Shown here: piece by piece, positions 52,279-61,009 of the stretch | Layout of the letters: each line of letters opens with the position of its first letter | How positions within the stretch are numbered: position 1 is the stretch's first letter | Assembly (NCBI GenBank): GCA_024998625.1 | Contig: JACOEL010000006.1 | Location: forward strand, 62,001 to 126,000 | Source: Nitrospira sp. | Lineage (GTDB): Bacteria > Nitrospirota > Nitrospiria > Nitrospirales > Nitrospiraceae | Reading direction: 5' to 3' | DNA: 64,000 nt | The notes under the pieces: model-generated | What the model saw: only the letters and a program-made list of their open reading frames with translations | Databases searched by the model: none | What the model was told of the DNA's origin: nothing | Position numbers and translations under genes: made by a program

Positions 52279-53418
52279 ATGAAGCGCGGTCAATCAATGG
52301 CTAACCAGCAGCAGTCGGCGGGTGTGACATGGCTGGATGGCCGGACCCTTCGTTGTCGAGGTGCCTGGACCATGCCCGATGTGGCGCCGGTCGAACGTAC
52401 GCTCAGAGAAATGGCCTGGCCCGCTCGAAGCGCGCTGGTCTTTGAGACGAGCGGCATTGAGGCCTTCGATACCGGCGGGGCGGTCGTGTTATATCGCGCC
52501 ATCATGGAAGCCAGAGGCCGGGGCTGCGAGGTCTCGATCGAAGGCCTCCGGTCGGACTATGCGCGGCTGATGAGCCTGGTGTCGTCTAATTGGGACTCGA
52601 TTGTAGCCGAGGTCGCCTCGCGTCCGAACGGGAGTGAGCGGTTTCGGGCGTTGATTCGGAATCGTGTCGCCCAGGGCGCCCGGGCGCTGGAGTTTCTCGG
52701 GGAGAGTGCAACGGCGCTGATTCGTTTGGTGGCGTCGCCCCGTCGCATGCGTTGGCGCAGTTGCCTGAATAGCCTCCGGCTGGACGGGGTCAATGCGCTG
52801 CCGATCACCGGGCTGCTGACGTTTCTCATCGGTGTGGTGATTGCCTATCAGGGCGCCGAACAGCTCCGGAAGTTCGGGACGAATATTTTTATCGTGGATT
52901 TGGTGGGCATCTCGCTGTTGCGGGAAATCGCCCCGCTGATTGCGGCGATTCTGATCGCCGGGCGGTCCGGGTCGGCCTATGCGGCGCAGATCGGCACGAT
53001 GAAGGTCACTGAGGAGCTGGATGCGCTGCAAACCTTCGGTCTGTCGCCGATCGAGCTGTTGGTGTTGCCACGGGTCTTGGCGTTGGTCGTGGCGCTGCCG
53101 CTTCTGACGGCCTACGCCGATGTGTTGGGTGTCTTCGGCGGCATGTTGATCGCGTCGAATCAGCTCAATGTGAGTTTCACCGCCTTTCTCTCGCGCTTCG
53201 AGGAGGCCGTGGCGCTACGGCATATGCTCATTGGTCTCGGCAAGGCGCCCTTCTTTGCCGTCATCATTGCGCTGGTCGGCTGTTATCAGGGGTTCCAGAT
53301 TCGCGGCGGGGTGGATGATGTGGGGCGGCATACGACGATCAGTGTGGTGCAAAGTATTTTTCTCGTCATCATTTTTGATGCCATCTGCAGCATTCTCTTG
53401 AACTGGTGGAACCTGTAG
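52279..53418 (+). CDS. mlaE: MlaE-family ABC permease with N-terminal STAS-like domain
   Basis: 379 residues. Residues 1 to about 110 resemble a STAS domain (TLRCRGAWTMPDVAPVERTL, SGIEAFDTGGAVVLYRAIME). The permease part begins near residue 165 with the DUF140/MlaE signature: LPITGLLTFLIGVVIAYQGAEQLRKFG, LREIAPLIAAILIAGRSGSAYAAQIGTMKVTEELDAL, and five membrane helices. It belongs to the intermembrane phospholipid transport complex with the next three genes. Classical E. coli MlaE has no STAS; there MlaB is a separate protein, so this is an MlaB-MlaE fusion. An alternative ATG at 52297 shortens it by 6 residues. Confidence 0.88.
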   Translation: MKRGQSMANQQQSAGVTWLDGRTLRCRGAWTMPDVAPVERTLREMAWPARSALVFETSGIEAFDTGGAVVLYRAIMEARGRGCEVSIEGLRSDYARLMSLVSSNWDSIVAEVASRPNGSERFRALIRNRVAQGARALEFLGESATALIRLVASPRRMRWRSCLNSLRLDGVNALPITGLLTFLIGVVIAYQGAEQLRKFGTNIFIVDLVGISLLREIAPLIAAILIAGRSGSAYAAQIGTMKVTEELDALQTFGLSPIELLVLPRVLALVVALPLLTAYADVLGVFGGMLIASNQLNVSFTAFLSRFEEAVALRHMLIGLGKAPFFAVIIALVGCYQGFQIRGGVDDVGRHTTISVVQSIFLVIIFDAICSILLNWWNL

Positions 53419-53505
53419 CCCGGATTATTCATGAGTAATCCGGGCTGCCAAGATGTTTGAAACCTGTTCTCCGGCCCGACCTAATCTTGGGGAGTGGCAG
53501 GTGTC

Positions 53506-54312
53506 ATGTCTGTAGCTGTGCAAACTGAGACGCCCGTGATCGAGGTCAGCCATGTCTCGACGCAGTTCGGCGCGGCGGTCGTGCATCGGGATGTGAGCCT
53601 CACGGTCGTGCGTGGCGAGGTGTTCGCCATTGCGGGCGGGAATGGTTGCGGGAAATCGACGCTGTTGCGGGAAATCATCGGGTTGCTGACTCCGACGACG
53701 GGGACGATTCGTCTGTTGGGCAAGGACAGCCGCGAGCTGACCCATTTGAATGGCCGTCCGCTGCATCGCCGGTTCGGTGTGATGTTTCAGCATGGCGCCC
53801 TGTTCAGTTCCATGACCCTGGCGGAAAACGTGGCGGTGCCGCTTCGTGAGCATACGCCGCTGAGCGCTGAAGCGATTCGGGATATCGTGGCGCTCAAAAT
53901 CGCCCTGGTCGGATTGCCTCCGGACAGCGCGATCAAATTTCCTAGTGAGCTCAGCGGCGGGATGAGGAGACGCGCGGCGCTGGCCCGTGCGATCGTCATG
54001 GATCCGGAGCTGCTGTTTCTCGACGAACCGACGGCCGGACTCGACCCGATGATCGCCGCCGGATTCGACGATCTGGTCCTGGAGTTGAAACGATTGTTGG
54101 GTCTGACCGTCGTGATGGTGACGCACGATCTGGATTCGTTGTGGCGCATTGCGGATCGGGTAGCGGTGCTGGGCGAAGGGCAGGTGCTTGGGTTAGGAAC
54201 GATGGAAGCGCTGGCCCGCTCGGACGATCCCGTTATCCGGAGCTACTTCCACGGTCCCCGCGGGCGTGCGGCTCATCTGAATCATTTCGGGACAGGACTG
54301 CACCGGGATTGA
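53506..54312 (+). CDS. mlaF: MlaF-type phospholipid transport ATPase
   Basis: 268 residues. Walker A is GGNGCGKST, the Q-loop VMFQHGALFSSMTL, signature LSGGMRRRAALARAI, Walker B LLFLDEPTAGLDP, H-loop VMVTHDLDSL. The sequence matches MlaF (Mkl) better than other ABC ATPases, in line with its position next to mlaE and mlaD. It energises lipid movement between the inner and outer membranes. A GTG at 53494 gives four extra residues; the spacer before it carries GATTATTCATGAGTAATC, a short dyad. Confidence 0.88.
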   Translation: MSVAVQTETPVIEVSHVSTQFGAAVVHRDVSLTVVRGEVFAIAGGNGCGKSTLLREIIGLLTPTTGTIRLLGKDSRELTHLNGRPLHRRFGVMFQHGALFSSMTLAENVAVPLREHTPLSAEAIRDIVALKIALVGLPPDSAIKFPSELSGGMRRRAALARAIVMDPELLFLDEPTAGLDPMIAAGFDDLVLELKRLLGLTVVMVTHDLDSLWRIADRVAVLGEGQVLGLGTMEALARSDDPVIRSYFHGPRGRAAHLNHFGTGLHRD

Positions 54313-54322
54313 GAGGTGGCGG

Positions 54323-55285
54323 ATGGAACCGAAGGTCAACTATCTCCTGGTCGGCGCGTTCGTCGTCCTCCTTGGCGCCACGATCCTCGGTGCGATTTTC
54401 TGGTTGGGCAAGACAGATTATCGCGGGATCTATGATCGGTATTATGTCTTTACGCGAGAATCCGTTGCCGGACTCAGCGTCGATTCGACCGTGAAGTATC
54501 GCGGGGTGGATGTCGGGCGCGTGAAACAAGTCATCCTCAACCCTGAGAATACCGAAGAGGTGCGGGTGACTCTGGACATCGTCGTCGGGACACCCGTCAA
54601 GACCGATACGCAGGCTGTGCTGGTCACGCAAGGGCTCACGGGTTTGGTCACCCTCAATTTGACCGGTGGTTCCCGGGAGGCGCCTCTCCTGACGCCGGTT
54701 GCCGGGCAGGACTATCCGGTCATCAAAAGCGTGCCCTCGTTATTCGGACGCCTGGACGGGACGCTGGCGAAACTGCTGTCGGACCAAGGCCTGTCGACCC
54801 TCGTGGCCAATCTGAACGGGCTGGCTCAAAATGCTTCTTCTGCGCTGGATGAAGACAATCGTACGGTCCTGAAGCAGATCCTGAAAGATCTGTCGGAGGT
54901 CACAAAAGTGCTGGCGGAACGCAGCGGCCAGATGGACCGCGGAGTTCAGCAGGCGGTGCAGGCGGCCGATCAGTCGGCGCGTGTGACGGAGCAACTCGGT
55001 AAACAGCTTCCCGCATTGATGGAGCGTCTGAGCAGAAGCGCGGTAGGATTGCAGCAGATGACGGAGGACCTATCGCGGACAAGCCGCTCGGTCGGAGAGA
55101 TGGTCGGCGCCAGTCGGCCCGGTATCGAGCAATTTTCGCGGCAGACGCTGGCCGATACGGGGTTGCTCGTCACGGAGCTCCGGCAACTGACCGCCACCTT
55201 GAATCGTGTGGCGCAGCAGGTCGAACGGCAACCGAATGTGCTGGTCCTGGGCCGATCCGCCCAAACGAAGGGGCCCGGCGAGTGA
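54323..55285 (+). CDS. mlaD: MlaD/MCE-domain substrate-binding protein
   Basis: 320 residues. One N-terminal membrane helix (LLVGAFVVLLGATILGAIFWLG) is followed by an MCE domain (residues about 35-120; VKYRGVDVGRVKQVILNPEN, GLTGLVTLNLTGGS) and then a long helical tail of about 190 residues, much longer than in E. coli MlaD (183 residues total). The tail is Gln/Ser/Leu rich and probably coiled, as in longer MCE proteins that form a tunnel or bridge across the periplasm. It starts 10 nt after mlaF. Confidence 0.88.
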   Translation: MEPKVNYLLVGAFVVLLGATILGAIFWLGKTDYRGIYDRYYVFTRESVAGLSVDSTVKYRGVDVGRVKQVILNPENTEEVRVTLDIVVGTPVKTDTQAVLVTQGLTGLVTLNLTGGSREAPLLTPVAGQDYPVIKSVPSLFGRLDGTLAKLLSDQGLSTLVANLNGLAQNASSALDEDNRTVLKQILKDLSEVTKVLAERSGQMDRGVQQAVQAADQSARVTEQLGKQLPALMERLSRSAVGLQQMTEDLSRTSRSVGEMVGASRPGIEQFSRQTLADTGLLVTELRQLTATLNRVAQQVERQPNVLVLGRSAQTKGPGE

Positions 55286-55298
55286 GGGACATGTGGGT

Positions 55299-55943
55299 GT
55301 GAACCGGCGCGTCATGAACTGGGTCGGAGTCCTGGTGTGGTCCTGCGCGCTGACGGCCTGTGTCGTGCCGCGATCGGGAGACAATCCGGTCCATACGTTC
55401 GTGTTGGCGATGGACGAGGCAGTATCGGGGGCGAGCCCTCGAACGGGGCCGGCGGGCGTCCATGGCGTGCTGGTCCTGGGGGTGCCGCAGGCGGAAGCCG
55501 GATTCGAACAGCCGCGGATGGCCTACCTCCGACGGCCCTATGAAGTGAACTACTACGCAACCAATGTGTGGGTCGATACCCCGCCACGGATGTTGGCGCC
55601 CTTGCTGCTGCAGTCACTGGAGCGCACGAGCGCCTGGCGTGTGGTGGTGCCGATGCCGACGGCGGCCCGGGGAGACTACCGGCTGGACATTTCCGGCCTG
55701 GTCTTGCAACAGGAATTCTTACAGCGCCCGAGCGGCACCAGGATACGGCTGCGCGCCCAACTGACGGAAATGAAGGAGCAACGCATCATGGGTGCCAGGA
55801 GTTTTGACTCGTTCGAACCGGCTCCGAGTGAGGATGCCTATGGGGGTGTCCTGGCGGCCAATCGGGCGGTGACCCGCGTGCTTGAATCGCTGAATGACTG
55901 GATCTCATCCTGTTTGCGAGGCGCGGGGAAGGACGCCTGTTGA
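55299..55943 (+). CDS. ABC-type transport auxiliary lipoprotein (PqiC/MlaC-position)
   Basis: 214 residues from a GTG with GAGGG upstream (ATG 55314 is the alternative). A lipobox, SCALTAC, gives a lipid-modified Cys. The C-terminal half reads like the ABC_trans_aux/PqiC family: VDTPPRMLAPLLLQSLERTSAWRVV, YRLDISGLVLQQEFL. Such lipoproteins sit in the outer membrane and receive cargo from MCE tunnels. As the last gene of the Mla cluster it takes the place that mlaC holds elsewhere, giving a mixed Mla/Pqi arrangement. Confidence 0.75.
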   Translation: MNRRVMNWVGVLVWSCALTACVVPRSGDNPVHTFVLAMDEAVSGASPRTGPAGVHGVLVLGVPQAEAGFEQPRMAYLRRPYEVNYYATNVWVDTPPRMLAPLLLQSLERTSAWRVVVPMPTAARGDYRLDISGLVLQQEFLQRPSGTRIRLRAQLTEMKEQRIMGARSFDSFEPAPSEDAYGGVLAANRAVTRVLESLNDWISSCLRGAGKDAC

Positions 55944-55955
55944 TCCTCGACTCCC

Positions 55956-56432
55956 ATGCGCACCGCGTTGAAGATCGGGTTCAGCTTCGGACTCACCTCC
56001 GGCGTGATTACCACGTTGGGGTTGATGGTGGGACTGCATGCGGGCACCCATTCGAAGTCCGTGGTCCTGGGCGGGCTGCTCACCATCGCGGTCGCCGACG
56101 CCATGTCCGACGCCTTGGGCATCCACATTGCGGAAGAATCCAAGAACCATGGGAACACGAATGAGATTTGGGAATCGACGCTGGCGACCTTCGCGGCGAA
56201 ATTCGTGATTGCCGCGACCTTCGCGGTTCCGCTGTTGTTCATGCCGTTGGATCTGGCTGTGGCGGCCAGCCTCATCTGGGGGTTGTCGCTGCTGGCGGTG
56301 CTCAGTTATGCGCTGGCGCGTGCGCAACGGGTTCCGCCCTGGAAGGTGATCGGGGAGCATGTCGTGATCGGACTCTGCGTGGTCGCGATCACGCACTATC
56401 TCGGTGATTGGGTTCGCCTGACGTTCGGGTAG
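55956..56432 (+). CDS. VIT/CCC1-like membrane protein
   Basis: 158 residues, four membrane helices. The start IGFSFGLTSGVITTLGLMVGLHAGTHS and IAVADAMSDALGIHIAEES resemble half of a vacuolar iron transporter (VIT1/CCC1), whose helix 1 starts with GL-DG; members move Fe(II) or Mn(II). No cytoplasmic metal-binding ferritin-like insert is present, so it is a short version. The start is 12 nt after the lipoprotein, so it may be the last gene of that operon. Substrate is inferred only from the family. Confidence 0.65.
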   Translation: MRTALKIGFSFGLTSGVITTLGLMVGLHAGTHSKSVVLGGLLTIAVADAMSDALGIHIAEESKNHGNTNEIWESTLATFAAKFVIAATFAVPLLFMPLDLAVAASLIWGLSLLAVLSYALARAQRVPPWKVIGEHVVIGLCVVAITHYLGDWVRLTFG

Positions 56433-56484
56433 AAGAGGCGCGGTAGAAGTTCGGATAGAGATTCAGGAGGGAGATTCAGACACA

Positions 56485-57759
56485 ATGGATGTGACGACGC
56501 AGTTACCGAAAGTCGGCATCGGACGACGATGCGGAGCGATACAAGCCAATCTGGAGGGGTACCGCAAACTAATGAGCGAAGCGGCCTATGAGGAGTTGAG
56601 GACGCTCGCGAAAGAACTGCAGGGCGTCAAGGTCTGTCATGTGAACTCTACGGCGGCCGGCGGAGGTGTGGCGGAACTGCTGGCGCGGTATGTGCCGATG
56701 CTACAGGCGCTCGGTGTGCAGGCGGATTGGCGCTTGATCCATGGCGAACCGGAATTTTTTGCCATCACCAAGGCGTTCCATAACGCATTGCAAGGCGGGG
56801 ACTATGGATTGGGGAAAGCGGCGCAGGACCTGTACCTCAAGGTCAATGAGCGCAGCGCCAAGGCGCTCGGCAATGACTACGATGTGTATATCGTGCACGA
56901 CCCGCAGCCGGCGGCTATTCGGCACTTTGCCGGGCCCCGCGATGCCAAGTGGATCTGGCGGTGCCATATTGACAGCTCGGCGCCGGATGAGGCGGTCAGT
57001 CGGTTTTTGCGGCCGTTGCTCGAAGAGTATGAGGCGGTCGTTTTCACCATGAGCCAGTTCGTGCTGCCTCAGTTGGCGGCGAAGCGGGTTGCCTTCATCG
57101 CCCCGGCCATCGATCCTCTGGCCACGAAGAACATGGAATTGCCGGAAGACTTGTGTCGGCGCGTCATCGCGGACTCCGGGGTGGATCCGGCGAGGCCGTT
57201 GCTGCTGCAGGTCTCGCGGTTCGATCCCTGGAAAGATCCGCTCGGGGTCGTCCGGGCCTACCGCCTGGTGAAAGAGGCCATCCCGACCGTTCAATTGGTG
57301 CTTATCGGCGCGATGGCGGGCGACGATCCGGAGGGCTGGGAGATTCTGGATCGAGTCGAAGAAGAAGCCGCGCAGGACCCGGACCTGTTCGTTTTTACGA
57401 ATCTCGCCGGGGTGGGGAGCATGGAGGTCAACGCCTTCCAGCGTGGCTGTGATGTGGTGATCCAGAAGTCCTTGCGGGAGGGATTCGGGTTGGTCGTGTC
57501 CGAAGCGTTATGGAAGGAGAAGCCGGTGGTCGCCGGGAACACCGGAGGCATTCCCATGCAATTCCCCGAACCCTTTCAGAAGAATCTGGTCGACAGTGTG
57601 GAAGCCTGCGCGGAGCGGCTGCTCCATCTGCTGCAGCGACCGGGCGAACGTGGAGAGTGCGGTCGGGCCGGGCGTGAACATGTGCGCCGGCATTTTCTCA
57701 TGCCGCGGCTGGTGCGTGATGAACTTCGCCTGATCAAGCAGGTGCTGGAGGCCTCATGA
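56485..57759 (+). CDS. treT: Trehalose synthase, TreT-type GT4 glycosyltransferase
   Basis: 424 residues from an ATG after AGGAGGGAG. A two-Rossmann GT-B fold: N-terminal VCHVNSTAAGGGVAELLARYVP and IHGEPEFFAITKAFHNALQG, C-terminal donor site with LLQVSRFDPWKDPLGV and the retaining GT4 E-x7-E motif SLREGFGLVVSEALWKEKP. TreT joins a nucleotide-activated glucose with free glucose to make trehalose, an osmo- and stress protectant. The stop overlaps the glucan phosphorylase start (ATGA), pointing to a shared route between glycogen and trehalose. Confidence 0.85.
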   Translation: MDVTTQLPKVGIGRRCGAIQANLEGYRKLMSEAAYEELRTLAKELQGVKVCHVNSTAAGGGVAELLARYVPMLQALGVQADWRLIHGEPEFFAITKAFHNALQGGDYGLGKAAQDLYLKVNERSAKALGNDYDVYIVHDPQPAAIRHFAGPRDAKWIWRCHIDSSAPDEAVSRFLRPLLEEYEAVVFTMSQFVLPQLAAKRVAFIAPAIDPLATKNMELPEDLCRRVIADSGVDPARPLLLQVSRFDPWKDPLGVVRAYRLVKEAIPTVQLVLIGAMAGDDPEGWEILDRVEEEAAQDPDLFVFTNLAGVGSMEVNAFQRGCDVVIQKSLREGFGLVVSEALWKEKPVVAGNTGGIPMQFPEPFQKNLVDSVEACAERLLHLLQRPGERGECGRAGREHVRRHFLMPRLVRDELRLIKQVLEAS

Positions 57760-59477
57760 TCCAGGAGAACAGCCACACCCTCGTGGCGTACTTTTCCATG
57801 GAGATCGGACTGAATCCGCTGATGCCGACCTATGCGGGAGGACTCGGGGTCTTGGCCGGCGACACCCTCCGGTCTGCCGCCGATCTTGGCGTGCCGATGG
57901 TCGGCGTCACGCTGCTCCACCGACGAGGCTATTTTTATCAGCGCCTCGACCAGAAGGGATGGCAGTCGGAGGAGCCGGTGGCCTGGGCAGTGCGTGATTT
58001 CGCCGAGCCGATGGAGCCGCGAGTCTCTGTCGAAATCGAGGGCCGGACCGTGCACGTTCGTGCCTGGCGGCATCATGTCACCGGCATGTCTGGCCATACG
58101 GTTCCGGTGTATCTGCTCGATACCGATCTGCCCGAAAACAGTCCCTGGGATCGGACCATCACGGATACGCTCTACGGGGGAGATCCGCATTACCGCTTGT
58201 GCCAGGAAATGATCCTGGGGTTCGGCGGGTTCGTTCTTTTGCGCGCGTTGGGGCACGGGAACATCTTTCGTTATCACCTCAACGAAGGGCATGCGGCGCT
58301 GCTGGTCCTGGCGTTGATCGAGGCGGCCATCGGGACGGAACCGCGGAACGGAGATGTGCCGCCGGAGGTGATTGAGCAGGTGCGGGAGCAATGCGTCTTC
58401 ACCACGCACACTCCGGTGCCGGCGGGCCACGACCAGTTCCCGGTGGACCTCGCGCATCGAGTGCTGGGGAGTCGGCGTTGCGATCTCGTGCAGGCCTGCC
58501 AGCACCAGGGCGCGTTGAACATGACCTTGCTGGCCTTGCGGGGATCCCGGTTCGTCAACGGGGTCGCCATGCGGCACGGCGAGGTGTCTCACTCGCTCTA
58601 TCCCGGCTATCCGATCCATTCCATTACCAATGGCGTGCATGCCGTGACCTGGACCGCGCCCTCGTTTCAAAACCTCTATGACCGTCATTTGCCCGACTGG
58701 CGCTACGATCAATTATCGCTTCGTTACGCCATCAGTATTCCCGGCGCTGAAATCTGGAGGGCCCATCAGGAAGCCAAGTTGGCGTTGGTGGATGAAGTCA
58801 ACCGTCAGACCAACGCGGGATTCGATCGCGATGTCCTCACCATCGGCTTCGCCCGCCGTGCGACTGCGTATAAGCGAGGGACGCTGGTGTTTCACGATGT
58901 CGAACGGTTGCGACGGTTGTTGAGAGAGGCGGGCCCGATTCAATTCGTCTTTGCGGGGAAGGCGCACCCGCAGGATCAGGCGGGCAAAGACATGATCCAT
59001 CGCATTTATGGCATGCGCGGGCAGCTGTTGGTGGCCTATCTCGCCAATTACGACATGACGCTGGCACGCCTCCTCTGTGCCGGCGTCGATGTGTGGCTGA
59101 ATACGCCGCTCCCGCCCATGGAAGCCTCCGGCACGAGCGGCATGAAGGCGGCGATGAACGGGGTCCCCAGTTTGAGCGTCTTGGACGGCTGGTGGGTCGA
59201 GGGGCATATCGAAGGGGTGACGGGCTGGTCGATCGGTGAGAAGATCGAGGCCTGTGGTTCGCCGGCGGAGGACTTGGAGACCTGCCATGCCCGGGCGCTG
59301 TACGACAAGCTTGAGCAGAAGGTCCTGCCCTGTTTTTACAAGGACCGGGAAGGGTTCATCGAGATCATGAAGCATGCGATTGCCGTGAACGGGGCGTTCT
59401 TCAACACACAGCGCATGGTGGGCCAGTATCTGCGCAACGCCTATCGGCTGGTCGGACAAGACGTCAATGGAGCGTGA
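57756..59477 (+). CDS. glgP: Alpha-glucan (glycogen/maltodextrin) phosphorylase, short type
   Basis: 573 residues, the shortened bacterial/archaeal form of the GT35 family. Signatures: SMEIGLNPLMPTYAGGLGVLAGD at the N-terminus, THTPVPAGHDQFP, and the pyridoxal-phosphate site EASGTSGMKAAMNG with Lys464. It releases glucose-1-phosphate from glycogen-type glucans. Coupled by ATGA overlap to TreT, it suggests that stored glucan is broken down and its glucose turned into trehalose or used for energy. Family call is secure; preferred chain length is not deducible. Confidence 0.9.
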   Translation: MIQENSHTLVAYFSMEIGLNPLMPTYAGGLGVLAGDTLRSAADLGVPMVGVTLLHRRGYFYQRLDQKGWQSEEPVAWAVRDFAEPMEPRVSVEIEGRTVHVRAWRHHVTGMSGHTVPVYLLDTDLPENSPWDRTITDTLYGGDPHYRLCQEMILGFGGFVLLRALGHGNIFRYHLNEGHAALLVLALIEAAIGTEPRNGDVPPEVIEQVREQCVFTTHTPVPAGHDQFPVDLAHRVLGSRRCDLVQACQHQGALNMTLLALRGSRFVNGVAMRHGEVSHSLYPGYPIHSITNGVHAVTWTAPSFQNLYDRHLPDWRYDQLSLRYAISIPGAEIWRAHQEAKLALVDEVNRQTNAGFDRDVLTIGFARRATAYKRGTLVFHDVERLRRLLREAGPIQFVFAGKAHPQDQAGKDMIHRIYGMRGQLLVAYLANYDMTLARLLCAGVDVWLNTPLPPMEASGTSGMKAAMNGVPSLSVLDGWWVEGHIEGVTGWSIGEKIEACGSPAEDLETCHARALYDKLEQKVLPCFYKDREGFIEIMKHAIAVNGAFFNTQRMVGQYLRNAYRLVGQDVNGA

Positions 59478-59481
59478 GACG

Positions 59482-60024
59482 ATGGCCCAGGAACAAGATG
59501 GGTTACGATCCGATTATGCGCATCTGCTGACCTTGTGGACGTCCGGCGTGCGGGACTATCATACGATGTTGTCGGATTATCTGACCGCCAATTCGATTTT
59601 TGTCGCGGTGATCGGGTTGCTGGTCTCGCGAGAATCACTGGCGCTTCCATTTACCAGCATCATCGTGTTGTTCAGCATCATCGGGATCCTCATGAGTGTG
59701 CAGATGGCGATCGTGCTCGGGCGGTTCTCCGGGCAAAATGCGCTCTGGGAGTGGCAGCTGCGAGGGATCGAGAACATGCCGGACTGGGGGGAACGAAAGC
59801 CGGTGAGCAGTCTCTATCGGTTGCGTGAACATCGTGAAACGATCGTGGAAGAAAGCAACGAGCCGCGCTCCTTCGAGCCCTCCTGGGCGTTTAGGCAACA
59901 TCGTCAGTGGTGGGCGCATCGCGCGATCAGCTTTCCCTGGTTTTTTGGTACGGTCTACGGGCTGTTTCTGCTCTGGGGGCTGACCCAGGTCGTGCGCGTG
60001 AGCACGTTGTCGTGGGGGTACTAA
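59482..60024 (+). CDS. Membrane protein of unknown function
   Basis: 180 residues from the ATG after GGAGCGTGAG; an ATG at 59467 inside the glgP end is the alternative. Three membrane helices: NSIFVAVIGLLVS, SIIVLFSIIGILMSVQMAIVLG and FPWFFGTVYGLFLLWGLTQV. Between helices 2 and 3 lies a charged loop of about 75 residues with WQLRGIENMPDW and FRQHRQWWAHRA. I do not assign a family. It follows glgP directly and is probably co-transcribed. The region after it (60025-60254) shows no gene. Confidence 0.7.
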   Translation: MAQEQDGLRSDYAHLLTLWTSGVRDYHTMLSDYLTANSIFVAVIGLLVSRESLALPFTSIIVLFSIIGILMSVQMAIVLGRFSGQNALWEWQLRGIENMPDWGERKPVSSLYRLREHRETIVEESNEPRSFEPSWAFRQHRQWWAHRAISFPWFFGTVYGLFLLWGLTQVVRVSTLSWGY

Positions 60025-60254
60025 CAGGTCCTGCCTGATTGATGGTTTCTGAATGGCCGCTGGGCTCCTCGCAATCGGCTTCAGCCGTCAACTGATAGAG
60101 CCTTCCACTGTCGGTTTCAGGACCGCGAATCCGGTGATCGGCAGTATCACCGTGAACATCAGCAGCGCGTCACCGCCTGCTGTATCACGCCTTCCAAGCG
60201 GCTCACCGTCCGGCGCTTAATAACCGGCGAATGTGAAGTGCGGATGGAGCCTCG

Positions 60255-60419
60255 ATGAAGAAATATTCATGGAGAAATTCTTCACCCTCTCTTCATTGTC
60301 AATTCATGTTCTGCGGCTACAGTGACATCGTGCCGGTCACGCTGCTGCTGTTATTGGTCATTGGCGCAATGGGAGTCCTGGCCTTCTGGGCCTTGTCTCT
60401 GCTGAATCTATCCGAGTAA
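60255..60419 (+). CDS. Small single-pass membrane protein (54 or 37 residues)
   Basis: An unlisted small frame. From ATG 60255 (GGAG 6-9 nt upstream) it gives 54 residues; from ATG 60306 it gives 37. Both end in a clean hydrophobic segment, VTLLLLLVIGAMGVLAFWALSLL, then NLSE and TAA. The hydrophobic stretch with FWAL near its end is faintly like CcoS-type helices of cbb3 oxidase assembly, but that is too weak to name. A perfect 10-bp hairpin follows 5 nt after the stop. Confidence 0.5.
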   Translation: MKKYSWRNSSPSLHCQFMFCGYSDIVPVTLLLLLVIGAMGVLAFWALSLLNLSE

Positions 60420-60423
60420 GTGG

Positions 60424-60455
60424 CTCGCTCGGCCTTTGTGGAGGAGCCGAGCGAG
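60424..60455 (+). terminator. Hairpin directly after the small membrane protein
   Basis: CTCGCTCGGC (60424-60433) and GCCGAGCGAG (60446-60455) form a perfect 10-bp stem with a 12-nt loop, 5 nt after the TAA. No U-run follows. It supports the end of a short transcript here. Confidence 0.6.
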
Positions 60456-60847
60456 AAGGGGTGACGACATGCTTGTGCTGTCGGCGGGATCACCTGTGTG
60501 GTGTGAGGGACAATGCCGTGGCTGTCCTTCCTCGATGAAAAACAGGTCGGATTACCGGGGAGGCCTGTGAAGCGCGGCAAGAATGCCGTTCGAGGCGGAG
60601 GAGGCTGACCATCGGCCGACAGGGCTATCGTGAAGAAGAGGATGAAGCGCCGGTTGCGCGGGTCGGAATTGCACGCAGCGGCACAGTGCGGCCAGGTGAC
60701 GCTCTCTCGTCGTGTCGGGGTGTATTGCCTCATGGCGAGGAGGGCCTCTGCTGCAAATGGCAACAGTGGGGTGTTGGAATCGGAGCCTTCTGTCTTATAC
60801 CTGCCCAGAAAATAAGCGAGAGACCAAGTCCATGAACGGGTGAGTTG
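60456..60847. other. Gap before the universal stress protein promoter
   Basis: 392 bp. A 61-codon frame at 60630 (GTG, ending 60815) and a long minus-strand frame cross it, but neither has a ribosome site nor protein-like composition, so none is called. GGACA (60508-60512) and TGTCC (60523-60527) make a loose dyad that might bind a regulator. Confidence 0.4.
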
Positions 60848-60863
60848 TGGCACTTGTTTTGCT
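60848..60863 (+). promoter_or_regulatory. Sigma-54 promoter upstream of the universal stress protein gene
   Basis: TGGCAC-TTGTT-TTGCT matches the -24/-12 consensus in every key base with correct spacing. It lies about 147 nt upstream of the ATG at 61010. Its position rules out the longer reading frame that begins at 60845. Confidence 0.7.
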
Positions 60864-61009
60864 GGAGAAGGCGCTATCAGCCGTTGATCGTCCGCGTTCA
60901 AATTGCCATCACCCACGCGCACCGCTCCTTGATCGACCCTCCGGCGCCGCTCGTCGGAGACGGGTCGCCTCCATGGGAACAGTCGCCCAACCGTTTCAGA
61001 GGAGCTATC

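Noticed and set aside
60630-60815. 61-codon frame upstream of the USP gene
   Set aside because: It lacks a ribosome site, is Arg/Ser-rich without a fold-like pattern, and a long minus-strand frame crosses the same DNA.
60845-61009. N-terminal extension of the universal stress protein
   Set aside because: The extension would begin within the sigma-54 promoter, upstream of the predicted transcript start.
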